Notes: generated from the sequence alone by a model not told the origin. Counted from the stretch's first letter, positions 24,277 to 33,687 are shown. The stretch is 64,000 bases of DNA from Paenibacillus phytorum (GCF_013141715.1 NZ_WHOA01000039.1:1-64000); one strand, 5' to 3'. A program made the numbers and translations.

Positions 24277-25530
24277 ATGTGGACGTATACCATAAATTTA
24301 GTTCGTGATTTATCTCCTGGCGTGAAGCGGTTCATCGCGACCGAGAGCTTGTTTGGCATCGGAGTAGGAATCTTTAGCCTCATCCTGAATTTACATCTCT
24401 TGAACCTCGGCTTCTCCAAAGGTGACATAGGTAGAATAACATCGCTGGGGGCGTTGACAATTGGCCTGGCCAGTCTGCCTGCGGGTTTCATCGTGAAGAG
24501 AGTCGGGCGCAAAACGATGCTCGTCACAGGCATGCTCCTGGCATTCCTGTCGCTCGCGCTCTTCGGCTTCGGAACCAGCCTTAGCGCGGTTACCGTCGCA
24601 CAGCTCATCTGGTCGCTCGGCATTACGGCGATCGTGAACTCCGAAATTCAGTTGATCTTCCAATATTGCCGTAGCAAGAAAGAAGAGACGAGCGCGTATT
24701 CGTTACTGTTCGCCGTATTTACGTTTTTTACCGGCCTCGGCACATGGCTCGGCGGCTACCTGCCGAATTGGCTGCCTGGGCATACCACGTTATACCAGTT
24801 TGCATTCTTCGTTGCTGGTGGTTGCTTAGCGCTCTCAGGCATTTTGCGGGGATTGTTGCTTCCTTCTACACATGCAAGAGTGAAAGACGCTGCGGCAGTA
24901 AAGATCAGCGATGTTCAACCAACGAAGCCTTCGGACCTGCCGAAGCGAGGGCATGCGATGTATTTTCTGCTGCTGCTTTCGCTGCTTATTTTCAACTCCG
25001 GATTTACGTTCGGGCTGCTTAGCCCGTTCCTGAACGTCATCCTGAAATTCCGGTTTCAGATGGAGGACGGTAACATCTCCAGTTTGCTCGCGTTGTCCGG
25101 ATTTTTCTTCTTTATCGGATCGATCGTTATGCCGTACGTTGTAGAGAGATGGGGCAGCCGCAGGACGTTTGTGTTTCTGTTTCTATATAACATGTTTGTC
25201 GTGGCCTTGATGGCGCTCGCCATGCCGTCCTACGTATTTGCGGTACTGCTGCTCATTCGCGGGACGGGCTTCACGATGTTAAACAACTTGATGGACAGCG
25301 AATGCATGTCGGCTGTTGCCGAAGAAGACCGCAACTTGTTCGCAGTCATGCGGACGGTATCGCGCAGCATCGGCAACACTATCGCCTCTTACTGGGCGGG
25401 CTATATTTTGGCTGGAAATCATTATTCGCTGCCCTTTATTCTTACGGCGGTTGCTATATTGGCGGGGTATGCCGTATATGCGTGGTTCGTGCAGGGCATG
25501 CTGGATCGGAGACTGCAAGGACAGTCTTGA
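24277..25530 (+). CDS. MFS transporter
   Basis: A 417-residue major facilitator with about 12 membrane segments. The loop 2-3 motif is seen as GFIVKRVGRKTMLVTG, and a similar pattern, VVERWGSRRTF, follows in the second half. A hydrophilic loop of about 45 residues (about 195-240) links the halves. The substrate is not apparent; multidrug or metabolite export is plausible. AAGAGGAAAGG precedes ATG 24277. A terminator follows at 25616. Confidence 0.85.
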   Translation: MWTYTINLVRDLSPGVKRFIATESLFGIGVGIFSLILNLHLLNLGFSKGDIGRITSLGALTIGLASLPAGFIVKRVGRKTMLVTGMLLAFLSLALFGFGTSLSAVTVAQLIWSLGITAIVNSEIQLIFQYCRSKKEETSAYSLLFAVFTFFTGLGTWLGGYLPNWLPGHTTLYQFAFFVAGGCLALSGILRGLLLPSTHARVKDAAAVKISDVQPTKPSDLPKRGHAMYFLLLLSLLIFNSGFTFGLLSPFLNVILKFRFQMEDGNISSLLALSGFFFFIGSIVMPYVVERWGSRRTFVFLFLYNMFVVALMALAMPSYVFAVLLLIRGTGFTMLNNLMDSECMSAVAEEDRNLFAVMRTVSRSIGNTIASYWAGYILAGNHYSLPFILTAVAILAGYAVYAWFVQGMLDRRLQGQS

Positions 25531-25615
25531 CGTGGACGTGAATTTGGCGTTACGAAGTTCATTTTACAAGACTCATGCTAACATATTTTATTTACTCATC
25601 GGGTTTCACACAAAG

Positions 25616-25650
25616 ATGCAGCGTCCCCCAGGATGCTGCATTTTTATTTT
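25616..25650 (+). terminator. Intrinsic terminator
   Basis: ATGCAGC (25616-25622) pairs with GCTGCAT (25635-25641) and a T-rich tract follows. Between 25651 and 25816 no gene is seen; CACTTTAAAGTG near 25710 is a small palindrome. Confidence 0.75.
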
Positions 25651-25816
25651 CTCTGCACAACCCGGTTCGATGCCAGAGACAGCAAAAAAGCCACTTTTAA
25701 GTAGGTAGACCACTTTAAAGTGCCTTCTTACGCATTCAGAAAAAATGAATTATTGTTAACTCACGGAACAAGAAAACAACAAAAACCTGAAAATAAAACG
25801 AAAGAAGGAATAGAAT

Positions 25817-26300
25817 ATGAACAGTCTGATGCCTGCACAAACAAAAAGATTTTTGGAGGATATCGCGGGGTTCCCACCTCTGCATAACATGTCCCCGGAG
25901 GAACTCAGAAAAGTCGTTGTCGCTAACGCCATTTCTGAAAACGTTGTGCTGGCAAGCACGGAAGATGTCCAGTTGGACGGTCCGCACGGAACATTCGCAG
26001 TAAGAAATTACCGTCGATGAAGCTATCTATGCGGCACAATGGGTGTACGACAACTCAGCAACGTTAGGTTTCGATCCATCGAGAATCACCGTGGCGGGGG
26101 AAAGCGTCGGAGGCAACTTGGCCGCAATCGTGGCGCAGCAAGCCATTAAGCGAGGCACATTCTCTCTCGCCTATCAAATTCTGCTTTGCCCATTGACTGA
26201 TTGGGCCGGGGATTACGAGAAGCACCGTCGGCAGTCTCTTAATAAATTGGAAATATTTTCTTATTTATTTAGACCTTCCATACTGCTTGGAAAAAGTTAA
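25817..26300 (+). pseudogene. Alpha/beta hydrolase (acetyl-esterase type), deleted and frameshifted
   Basis: The N-terminal 66 residues (25817 to about 26010) end in GPHGTFAVRNY. The frame then shifts and resumes as TVDEAIYAAQWVYDNSATLGFDPSRITVAGESVGGNLAAIVAQ, with the nucleophile elbow GESVGG. The oxyanion HGGG segment, normally between these parts, is missing, and the C-terminus with the catalytic Asp and His is lost after CPLTDWAGDYEKH. An internal deletion plus 3' truncation by the neighbouring region is the simplest reading. GAAAGAAGGAA precedes the ATG. Confidence 0.8.
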
Positions 26301-27020
26301 AATACGACGATACATTTTTTTATCCTTCATGTGTTTTAAATGATAAAACTGGGGTCTCGTGTTAACTTCAAGGATCCAAGGTTTTCCTTTAACATCTAAA
26401 GCAACATCCAAGCCTAACTCTCTAAAGCCGTTCTTATAACAATCGAACTGAGTTCCGACGGTATTTCCCAACCATTCTAGTTTTGTTTTCTTTCTTCGGA
26501 TAGATGCGCTTTTATATCCTGCTCCGGCCATTGTTTGAAAGAAATAACCAAGCCTTCCGCCTTGATGATAGTTCGTGGCGACCTTACCCGTCCTGCCTAT
26601 TTTTGTGAATATAGCGCTGCTTACCCATTTTCCTTTTGTCGTTTTCTGAACCATAACACGAACGTCAAATGGTCTCCCCTTCGTTTTGGCCAAGAGTATA
26701 CCCTGCTGAAGCAAAAATGATCTTCCTTTTGAAAATCGGCGAAGCTTCATGTATAAACCTTTCCTGCTTGAGTAGTACGATTTAACGGATTTAAGTTGAA
26801 TTTGATACCCACTATCTTTTCTTTTGATTCGAATGATGTCTGCTCCACCTGTACCGTCGGTAGGTTTAAAATATAGGGTAGAAAAAGCCGACAGCATCAA
26901 ATTAAGCGTTTTACTGTTGAATAACATCGTACGAGGGATGTATTTTTTTAGCTTTCTATGCTTAACTAGCCATTTAGTTTTAATCCATTTGCTTCTGACA
27001 GATTTGCTCCTGTATTTCAT
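26265..27020 (-). CDS. YheC/YheD-family spore-coat ATP-grasp protein
   Basis: A 251-residue ATP-grasp protein of the YheC/YheD group, spore coat-associated in Bacillus. Visible landmarks: YFKPTDGTGGADIIRI (the ATP-binding lysine and glycine loop), LQQGILLAKTKGRPFDVRVMVQK, GRTGKVATNYHQGG, and the metal site ALDVKGKPWILEVNTRPQF. It is basic and short compared with 350-450 residue relatives, so it holds little beyond the ATP-grasp core. AGGAGG stands 9 bases before ATG 27020. The product it ligates is unknown. Confidence 0.88.
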   Translation of the reverse strand: MKYRSKSVRSKWIKTKWLVKHRKLKKYIPRTMLFNSKTLNLMLSAFSTLYFKPTDGTGGADIIRIKRKDSGYQIQLKSVKSYYSSRKGLYMKLRRFSKGRSFLLQQGILLAKTKGRPFDVRVMVQKTTKGKWVSSAIFTKIGRTGKVATNYHQGGRLGYFFQTMAGAGYKSASIRRKKTKLEWLGNTVGTQFDCYKNGFRELGLDVALDVKGKPWILEVNTRPQFYHLKHMKDKKMYRRILTFSKQYGRSK

Positions 27021-27220
27021 AACGATAACCTCCTATGTCACAGAATACGCTTTTTGATAATTGCTTGTCACAACATTTGCCTAGACGTGATTGGAGTCGT
27101 ACTTCTTTACAGAGCAATCGAACATTCCCGTCCTTAATCGCAGGGAAATTATGGTATATACTCGAATATAATCATGTATGTTTTTAAGAAAATCTTTGAA
27201 ATCGAAAGGAGAAATATATA

Positions 27221-27679
27221 TTGAACGAGCAAGTTGCGGAGGTATCCACAAATCAGAGAGCAAGATTCGGTCAAACAATTCAAGTTAGGTTGGTCTCAAA
27301 TTTAAAGAAATCGCAGGAATACTATCGTGATGTTTTGGATTGTAAGGTAGACGAATGGGGGCACGCTGAGCGAGATGGCATGCTTTTTATTCTACAACAA
27401 GCTGTTTCACCAGATGATGTGCGACCAAATAGTACCTCAAAAAAGCGTCCTGATTATCCGACCGAATGGGAAGGTCCTGATTACGGTTGGGATTCATTTA
27501 TTCATGTTACTTGGGATGACCTGGACTCACTAGTTGAAGAAGTACGTGGCAAAAGTGGAATTATTGCGATTGAGCCTTTTACTGGAGTGCACGGAAAGTG
27601 GGAGTTTAAAAATGCATACATACAAGACCCTGATGGGTATAATCTGGTTTTAGGTGCGATGCGTCAGATAAATGATTAG
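27221..27679 (+). CDS. Glyoxalase/bleomycin-resistance (VOC) protein
   Basis: A 152-residue vicinal-oxygen-chelate protein: FGQTIQVRLVSNLKKSQEYYRDVLDCKVDEWGHAERDG, then FIHVTWDDLDSLVEEV and the closing NAYIQDPDGYNLVLG. His in FIHVTW and Glu or Asp near the end may form a metal site. TTG 27221 follows AAAGGAG with 9-base spacing. Its stop is directly followed, in the same frame, by an HxlR regulator fragment. Natural substrate unknown. Confidence 0.85.
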   Translation: MNEQVAEVSTNQRARFGQTIQVRLVSNLKKSQEYYRDVLDCKVDEWGHAERDGMLFILQQAVSPDDVRPNSTSKKRPDYPTEWEGPDYGWDSFIHVTWDDLDSLVEEVRGKSGIIAIEPFTGVHGKWEFKNAYIQDPDGYNLVLGAMRQIND

Positions 27680-27844
27680 TACCTGTTGTATCTTACTGAC
27701 GAGCGGATTAAAAGAGTCGAATATTCCCTCACCGAGTATGGCAAGAGCGTTGAGCCGATTCTTGAGCTTATGTGCGAATGGGGTAAACAACGTATGAGCG
27801 AATTCGATCTGCAAGTGAGGGCGGTGGGGGCGTCAGACGAATAG
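27680..27844 (+). pseudogene. HxlR-family regulator, C-terminal fragment
   Basis: The frame right after the VOC stop reads YLLYLTDERIKRVEYSLTEY, then GKSVEPILELMCEWG, a clear match to the C-terminal half of HxlR winged-helix regulators (RVEYSLTEYG...LCEWG). The first half with the recognition helix is missing, and there is no start site. About 54 of the usual 110 residues remain. Confidence 0.8.
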
Positions 27845-27965
27845 CCTACAGCCATGGCAACGTTCTACGAACAAAAATGTGCCTTATTGTTAGCTGAGGT
27901 GCCACCCTATATAATTTTGGATGTGGATTGCATCCATCAAAAAACCTATGAAGGCGGGATATATC

Positions 27966-28091
27966 ATGGTAGTGGAAATCATCCGGTATGACATAGCGCC
28001 AGAATCAGCTCAGCATTTCTTTGTATTAGTTAAACCCTTCTTCAATGCGATCTTAGAAATGAAGCATTATAGCGTTATTGCTAACTCTTAA
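27966..28091 (+). pseudogene. Antibiotic biosynthesis monooxygenase, internally deleted
   Basis: A 41-residue frame. It begins MVVEIIRYDIAPESAQHF, the standard start of ABM-domain proteins, and ends VLVKPFFNAILEMKHYSVI, the standard ABM end. About 55 internal residues are missing without loss of frame (junction near 28020). ABM proteins need the whole dimeric barrel, so activity is unlikely. Its stop overlaps the next start (TAATG). Confidence 0.75.
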
Positions 28092-28471
28092 TGACCAAGA
28101 CCCGGCTTGAGGCTCTGAGTGACGGCGTCATAGCTATCGTGATGACCATTTTAATTCTTGAATTTAAAGTCCCCAAGATCGAATCAGCCGAAGGAGATTG
28201 GGGGCTCGTAAAGGATTTTATCCATATTCTTCCTGCTGTTCTCAGCTATATGATCAGTTTTTTGGTTCTAATTGTTTGGTGGATGTCTCATCATCAATTG
28301 TTTCATGAAGTTAAACACATAGATCGTAAAACGATTTTTCTGAACGGCATTTTCCTGATGTTTATTGCTTTCATTCCTTACCCAACAGCGCTGATGGGTG
28401 AATACCCGGGCCTTCATTTCCCTTCATCTATTTTATTCTTAAGAAAAATGGATAAAATGCCTCTCAACTAA
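28091..28471 (+). pseudogene. TMEM175/DUF1211 channel protein, C-terminal part missing
   Basis: Residues 1 to about 112 match the bacterial TMEM175 family start (MTKTRLEALSDGVIAIVMTILILEFKVP, with the FSDGV-like motif) and hold about three to four membrane helices. Family members have about 190 residues; here the frame leaves the family after PYPTALMGEYPG and ends with FLRKMDKMPLN. The gene is probably broken by a deletion. No ribosome binding site of its own is seen; coupling to the ABM remnant by TAATG is possible. Confidence 0.75.
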
Positions 28472-28507
28472 CGGAAAACGTCGACCCCCTTTAAAATATA
28501 AAACTTA

Positions 28508-28540
28508 GACCCTCAGCCCGTTGCTGAGGGTCCTTTTTTT
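28508..28540 (+). terminator. Strong intrinsic terminator
   Basis: GACCCTCAGC pairs perfectly with GCTGAGGGTC around CCGTT, followed by CTTTTTTT. Confidence 0.9.
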
Positions 28541-28734
28541 GCTATTCAACTACGTACGGGCAGGATAGCGGAGGTAACTGTTGAATATTGTTGGTATGAT
28601 TTGTTCGGGGCATGCGTGGTCGGGTTAGCGAGGTTAATTCGCTCTTCGTCGGCACCTCGAATCAGCTAAGGGAATTCGAAACCGGCACACTGGCCGGTTT
28701 CGTTGGACGTTTTCGGATGGGAAGTGAATCTAGT

Positions 28735-30141
28735 ATGATTCCGTTTCGTTATAAGGCTCGATGCCATGCTATTTTGAACAAATATCTTTCAGGGGAATCT
28801 ATTGATTACCGACAGGTCATATCGCTGCTTCTCCCGATCCTCATCGACCAGGCCTTCCTCGTCGGCTTAAGCTTGGTGAACACTGCGATGATCAGTTCGT
28901 CGGGGGTGGCGGCAATCAGCGCAGTAAGTATGGTCGATTCGCTCAATCTCTTCCTGGTTAATATCTTCGTCGCCTTGGCGACAGGAGGCACAGTGGTGGT
29001 GGCGCAGTACAAGGGCAGTGGGAACGATAAGATGTTATCCAAGGCGGCGGCGGCTTCGCTTTCCGCGGTGACTCTGGTTGCGGTGACGCTCAGCCTGGTC
29101 GTCCTCCTATTTTATCATCCGATCCTGAAGTTACTCTTTGGAACGGCGGATCCGGAGGTGTTTGACCATGCCGGCACTTACCTAGTGGGAAGTGCTTTAT
29201 CTTATCTCGGGATCGCGTTCAAGGAAGCGGTCAGCGGAGCGCTGAGGGGGATCGGAAGGACTAGAGTGACATTGGGGTTGTCCCTAATCCTAAATCTTTC
29301 TTACGTATTGCTGAACGTCTTGTTCGTCCATTTTATGGAAATGGGAGTTCTAGGTTTGAGCGTGGCCGTGAATATTTCCCGTTATTTGGCAGCGGCATGC
29401 GCATTGTTCTACCTGCTCCGTATGGATGACAGCCTGCGAATTCGCCTTAAGGAATTGATGAACTGGAATTTTTCCATGTTTAAGAAAATCATGTTCATCG
29501 GGCTGCCGTTCGCTGCGGAGCAGCTGTTCTTTAACGGGGGGAAAATGTTAACCCAAATCTACATCGTCAGTCTAGGCACTTACGCGATTGCAACTAACGC
29601 CATCAGTTCCGTATTCGCTATGCTTTTACAAATTCCCGCCATTGCATTGTCTACAGCACTAGTCACTGTGGTAGGGCAATGCATTGGGAGGGGGAATATT
29701 CAGGATGCCCGCAAATTTACGAGGTCGTTTCTGTGGCTGGCGTCTGGCTCCCTTCTAGTGACTGGGCTTATATTGATCCCGTTCTTTAAGCCTCTGGTTA
29801 GTCTGTTCCGCCCACCGGCCGAAATCATGGATGATCTGTATCTCATTATGTTGGTCAATATGTTAGCCCAAATCCCTCTATGGTCGATCAGTTTTCTGCT
29901 GCCGGGTGCGTTGCGAGCAGCGGGGGATTCTCGTTTCACCTCCATCTCTTCGATGCTGACCATGTGGTTGTTTCGGGTTGTGCTCGGCTATGTGTTTGGT
30001 ATCACGCTAAACTACGGGGTGTTCGGGGTGTGGGCGGCTATGCAATTGGAGTGGGGAGTGCGCGGTGCGATCTTCCTGTGGCGTTATCGCGGGGAGCGGT
30101 GGTACAGGCACCGCTTGGTAGAGCCCGCAAGCGGGAAGTGA
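28735..30141 (+). CDS. MATE-family efflux transporter
   Basis: About 468 residues with 12 membrane segments arranged as two MATE repeats (LLLPILIDQAFLVGLSLVNTAMISSSGVAAISAVSMVDSLN; then FIGLPFAAEQLFFNGGKMLTQIYIVSLGTYAIATNAISSVF). It should export cationic drugs or metabolites with Na+ or H+. ATG 28735 is preferred, since GGGAAG lies upstream and the family begins here; the frame is open back to 28612. A nine-base hairpin GAAACCGGC/GCCGGTTTC (28678-28701) lies in the leader and may affect expression. Confidence 0.88.
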   Translation: MIPFRYKARCHAILNKYLSGESIDYRQVISLLLPILIDQAFLVGLSLVNTAMISSSGVAAISAVSMVDSLNLFLVNIFVALATGGTVVVAQYKGSGNDKMLSKAAAASLSAVTLVAVTLSLVVLLFYHPILKLLFGTADPEVFDHAGTYLVGSALSYLGIAFKEAVSGALRGIGRTRVTLGLSLILNLSYVLLNVLFVHFMEMGVLGLSVAVNISRYLAAACALFYLLRMDDSLRIRLKELMNWNFSMFKKIMFIGLPFAAEQLFFNGGKMLTQIYIVSLGTYAIATNAISSVFAMLLQIPAIALSTALVTVVGQCIGRGNIQDARKFTRSFLWLASGSLLVTGLILIPFFKPLVSLFRPPAEIMDDLYLIMLVNMLAQIPLWSISFLLPGALRAAGDSRFTSISSMLTMWLFRVVLGYVFGITLNYGVFGVWAAMQLEWGVRGAIFLWRYRGERWYRHRLVEPASGK

Positions 30142-30336
30142 TACCATATTAACGTCGCCGTTGGCCTATGTTTGGAATTGGTTGTGTTGTTCCGTGAAAA
30201 ATGGAATCGAAGCGGGTCCGTCTTTCAAACGTTAGGCGGAGCTGCTTTTGGCGTGTATGTCTTCCATGCGTTTATACTATTTATACTAGGGCTGCCGCAG
30301 GAACGATCGGCAGCCTTGTTACGGTGCGAAATTTAA
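30142..30336 (+). pseudogene. Acyltransferase 3 family, C-terminal fragment
   Basis: Directly after the MATE stop and in its frame runs VAVGLCLELVVLFREKWNRS, then LGGAAFGVYVFHAFILFI, which is the last membrane region of Acyl_transf_3 proteins. No start and no earlier part remain. A hairpin GGCTGCCG/CGGCAGCC (30290-30315) lies near its end and may now end the MATE transcript. Confidence 0.7.
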
Positions 30337-30390
30337 CGAAGAATGGGAAGTTATTGCTGCATTTCATTTGACCGAAATGTCTTCCTTGTC

Positions 30391-31575
30391 TTAGGAAGCG
30401 GACGCCGATTCTTGGCTTGTATGCTCTGCTTTCCTCCCAAGGACGCCTCCGAACAGGAACGTCCCGAGCGACAGCGCCAGGCAGACCGCCGAGAAGATGC
30501 CGATCGATGAATATCCGCCGAACTGGACATAGAGTAGGCCAGCTATCCATGCGCCGAGTGTGTTAGCGCTGTTCATCGTCGAGTTGGCCAGGCTGGAGAT
30601 TGTTCCCCGGATGGAGGCATTCAGCGAAGTGAGCGCACCCATGACAATCGGGAAGATAATCCCAAGGGTCGCGAAAATGATCAGATAGATGATCGTCACG
30701 AAACGGAGGTTCGTCAGATGGGGCATAACTGTGTATAGTACCATGAGCATCGACATTCCTACTATAATCGCGTTCGAATTACCTAGCTTTCCAGTCACAT
30801 AAGAGCTAATCATGCTTCCCAGCAAAGTACCAAACCCGAGGAACATCATCACAGTACCGATCTGTCCAATTGGAAGTTCGAAGCGATCGGCCATCCACTT
30901 GCCAATGAAGGCGAATGCGGTACCGCTTCCTAAGTGAAGGAGAAGGTAGGCAAGGAAGCCGCTCCTTGCCTTGCCACTCATGATCAGCGGGACATACCGG
31001 TGAAGGATTGACGTCCGTTCGAACGTATTAGGCTTCATGTCGGGCAACGAGTAGAAGGCGACGACGATGAGCAGCAACGAAGCGATTCCAATCGTCCAGA
31101 AAGGAACGGACCAATGGGCGACAGCGAGCCAGCTTCCGATCGGCACGCCAAGTGCCTGAGAAGCAGCTAGTCCGGCGAAGGCGATGCCCATTGTCTTCGA
31201 CACTCTGGACGCCGGCATGATGGCGGGAATGGATGCCCACACTTGGGGTGCCGTGAACGCCGCGCTGACGCCAGCAAGGAAGCGGAAAAGGCACATCGTC
31301 CAGAAGCTGTCTGCGAAGCCACATAGAATCGTTGAGACGGAGAAACCGAGCAAGCCGCTCAAAAGAACGGTTCTTCGGTTCCAGCCGTCGGACAGAGGTC
31401 CGGCGATCAAGGCGAATAAGGCCGAGCCTAGCGTGTAGGCGCCAAGCATCCACCCTGCGATTCCCGTCGATACGCCGAATTGCGTCTGAAGCGTTGGGAG
31501 TAAGGGCGAGATGAGGAACGTATCGGTTCCGATCATAAACATGATTAAGAAGAACAGGGCGGTATATCTACGCAT
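30391..31575 (-). CDS. MFS transporter (DHA1 type)
   Basis: A 394-residue 12-segment pump of the AraJ/YdhP-like drug:proton antiporter group: MFMIGTDTFLISPLLPTLQTQFGVSTGIAGWMLGAYTLG at the start, motif A as GPLSDGWNRRTVLLSG, and motif C-like MGIAFAGLAASQALGVPIGSWLA. The start ATG 31575 has GGAGTG upstream. It faces away from the arsenic-type regulator gene, sharing the divergent region 31576-31831. Confidence 0.88.
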   Translation of the reverse strand: MRRYTALFFLIMFMIGTDTFLISPLLPTLQTQFGVSTGIAGWMLGAYTLGSALFALIAGPLSDGWNRRTVLLSGLLGFSVSTILCGFADSFWTMCLFRFLAGVSAAFTAPQVWASIPAIMPASRVSKTMGIAFAGLAASQALGVPIGSWLAVAHWSVPFWTIGIASLLLIVVAFYSLPDMKPNTFERTSILHRYVPLIMSGKARSGFLAYLLLHLGSGTAFAFIGKWMADRFELPIGQIGTVMMFLGFGTLLGSMISSYVTGKLGNSNAIIVGMSMLMVLYTVMPHLTNLRFVTIIYLIIFATLGIIFPIVMGALTSLNASIRGTISSLANSTMNSANTLGAWIAGLLYVQFGGYSSIGIFSAVCLALSLGTFLFGGVLGRKAEHTSQESASAS

Positions 31576-31752
31576 AGTCGATCACTCCTAATGGTTTTGT
31601 ATTACTTACGTTTTCTATCGTAAAGCATAATGGTGACAAGTTTTGTCATAAACTCGAATATTCATATAGAAAGGGCTGAACAGAATTGCCAAATCCAAAA
31701 GATTGATGGAACTGATGATAACTGTCAACCGAAAGCGGTAATTGAATTTATT

Positions 31753-31770
31753 AATCAAAAAAATTTGATT
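31753..31770. promoter_or_regulatory. ArsR box 1
   Basis: ATCAA-N6-TTGAT (AATCAAAAAAATTTGATT with its flanks). It has the same spacing as boxes at 31813 and 32209. Confidence 0.7.
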
Positions 31771-31812
31771 ATGTGATTGCATTCTAACTTGCAATGGTAT
31801 ATATTGTTATTA

Positions 31813-31830
31813 AATCAAAAATAATTGATT
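31813..31830. promoter_or_regulatory. ArsR box 2 next to the regulator start
   Basis: AATCAAAAATAATTGATT, again ATCAA-N6-TTGAT, lies just downstream of a TATATATTG -10-like region, so the repressor would block its own transcript. Confidence 0.75.
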
Positions 31831-31849
31831 AATGAATCGGGTGAAAACA

Positions 31850-32191
31850 ATGAAAACCATAATTCCAATACATGAAGTGAAGATAAATACTGCACCGAGC
31901 GACTCATTTTTTGAAACGTATGAAGCAAAGTTTAAAGCCTTGGCGGATCGCAAGAGACTGCAAATCATGTATGAGTTAACACAGCGGGGAAAAACGTGCG
32001 TTTGCGACCTATGCGAAATCGTGGAGATGGCTCAATCCAAGTTGTCTTATCACTTGAAGATCCTTTTAGACGCCAATCTAATTACAAAAGAAATCATCGG
32101 CACCTGGAGCTATTACGAGATCAATAATTCCGAAGTGAACGGATTGCTTTCAGAAGAGCTATGCTGCATTTTTAGACCGAGTCGCTCTTAA
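31850..32191 (+). CDS. arsR: Arsenic-type ArsR repressor
   Basis: About 113 residues. The winged helix is clear (FKALADRKRLQIMYELTQRG; VCDLCEIVEMAQSKLSYHLKILLDANLI; GTWSYYEIN) and carries CVCDLC in the DNA-binding helix, the As(III)/Sb(III) site of classic ArsR proteins. A second Cys pair (LCC) is at the end. ATG 31850 has GGGTG upstream; ATG 31832 is possible but has no binding site and abuts the operator. It controls the flavoprotein gene downstream and perhaps the divergent MFS gene. No arsenite pump gene follows. Confidence 0.85.
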   Translation: MKTIIPIHEVKINTAPSDSFFETYEAKFKALADRKRLQIMYELTQRGKTCVCDLCEIVEMAQSKLSYHLKILLDANLITKEIIGTWSYYEINNSEVNGLLSEELCCIFRPSRS

Positions 32192-32208
32192 ATTTTTTTA
32201 GACATTAT

Positions 32209-32224
32209 ATCAATTTTTTTTGAT
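32209..32224. promoter_or_regulatory. ArsR box 3 before the flavoprotein gene
   Basis: ATCAATTTTTTTTGAT is ATCAA-N6-TTGAT. It suggests that the flavoprotein gene had its own arsenic-controlled promoter. A ten-base palindrome ATGTATACAT follows. Confidence 0.7.
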
Positions 32225-32312
32225 GTATACATCGATATATTTTGAAAATCAAAGTGATTGCTGTGCATGTGCTTGCTCTTAAAAAGAAAACTATGATATG
32301 GAGGTATCATCA

Positions 32313-33678
32313 ATGAGTGAAAATACAGTTCAATCTAAAGCGAAATTACCTGTAGCGATCATAGGTGCTGGGCCTGTTGGCCTTGCCGCAGCGGCACATT
32401 TAGTTACACGAGGTGAATCCTTTGTATTGTTTGATGCAGGGAATGCGGTGGGGGCCAGTGTCCTTAAATGGGCTCATGTACGTCTCTTTTCTCAATGGAA
32501 ATTCAATGTAGATAAAGCAGCGCGACAGCTACTTACCTCACATGGTTGGATAGCCCCGAATCATTCGGAACTCCCTACTGGATTTGAGATGGTAGAGAAC
32601 TATTTTAAGCCTTTCGCTGAGTTACCTGAACACGAAAGTGACTGCTGTGAGCCGCAAAGGCATAAATAAGGTGAAAACAAAGGGCCGTGATGACCTTCCC
32701 TTTGTCTTGCATGCCCAGAAAAATGGGGAGCGCTTCTTGGTTGAGGCCAAAGCTGTCATCGATGCTTCGGGTACTTGGACAAATCCGAATCCAGTCATTT
32801 CTGAAGGTGTATGGACAACGGAGGAACAAAATTTAAGTAAACAAGTATTTTACGGTATCCCCGATGTTCTTGGTAAGTATAAAAATCGCTATAGTGGAAA
32901 GAAAGTTCTTGTTGTTGGTAGCGGTCATTCCGCGATCAATACACTTTTGGAACTCGGAGAGCTTAAGGAGCGGGTACAGGAGACTGAAATTGTCTGGGTA
33001 CTAAGAAAATCTAGGCTTGAGGATGTTTACGGGGGGCGGGAGCAAGATCAGCTTGCTGCGAGAGGAGAACTCGGAACACGTATTCAGAAGCTAGTTGAAT
33101 CAGGTAAAGTTAAAGTGATGACGCCTTTTCATATTCAAGAATTAAAAAAGGATGGAGAAAAAATTCAGGTTGTTGGTTCTTTAAACAGCGAATTGGCCCA
33201 AATTGATGCGATTGATGAGATCATTTCGAATACAGGTTCCCGTCCTGATTTTTCCTTCCTAAGAGAAGTTAGAGTGATTTCAGATCCAGGCTTGGAAAGT
33301 GTATTAGAGTTAGCACCTCTAATAGATCCGAATGTTCATAGCTGCGGTACGGTTAGACCACACGGGGAGAATGAACTAAGACAACCAGAGAAGGACTTTT
33401 ATATTGTTGGATCGAAGAGCTATGGTCGAGCACCGACTTTCTTGATGGCGACAGGGTATGAACAAGTGAGATCCGTTGTTGCAGCTTTAGTTGGCGATCG
33501 TGAAGCAGCTGAGAGGGTTGAACTTGAACTGCCTGAAACGGGGGTATGTAGTATCAAAAGTAGCTCGTGCTGTGAACCTGAAAAAAGTGGAGCTGGGGTA
33601 GTAAATTCTGATGAAGTAAATTCTTGTTGTTCACCAATTACCAAACCGGTGACATCGACATCTTCATGCTGCAGCTAG
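32313..33678 (+). pseudogene. ArsO-like flavin monooxygenase, frameshifted
   Basis: The first part (32313 to about 32630) carries the FAD-binding GAGPVGLAAAAHL and WAHVRLFSQWKFN segments, then runs out of frame at LPEHESDCCEPQ. The protein continues in another frame from about 32632 (NTKVTAVSRKGINKV) with the NAD(P) site VLVVGSGHSAINTLLELG, DASGTWTNPNP, GSRPDF and a Cys-rich tail (SSCCEP, NSCCSP, SSCCS). About seven residues before NTKV are missing, so this is a small deletion of about 20 bases, not only a one-base slip. GGAGG precedes ATG 32313. Intact relatives act in organoarsenical or arsenic resistance. Confidence 0.8.
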
Positions 33679-33687
33679 AATTACATC

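Noticed and set aside
25316..25708. 130-codon frame overlapping the end of the MFS gene
   Set aside because: It lies in another frame of a clear MFS gene and of the following terminator, so it is a shadow.
28612..28734. N-terminal extension of the MATE gene
   Set aside because: The extra 41 residues are not typical of MATE proteins and include a perfect hairpin; the start at 28735 fits the family.
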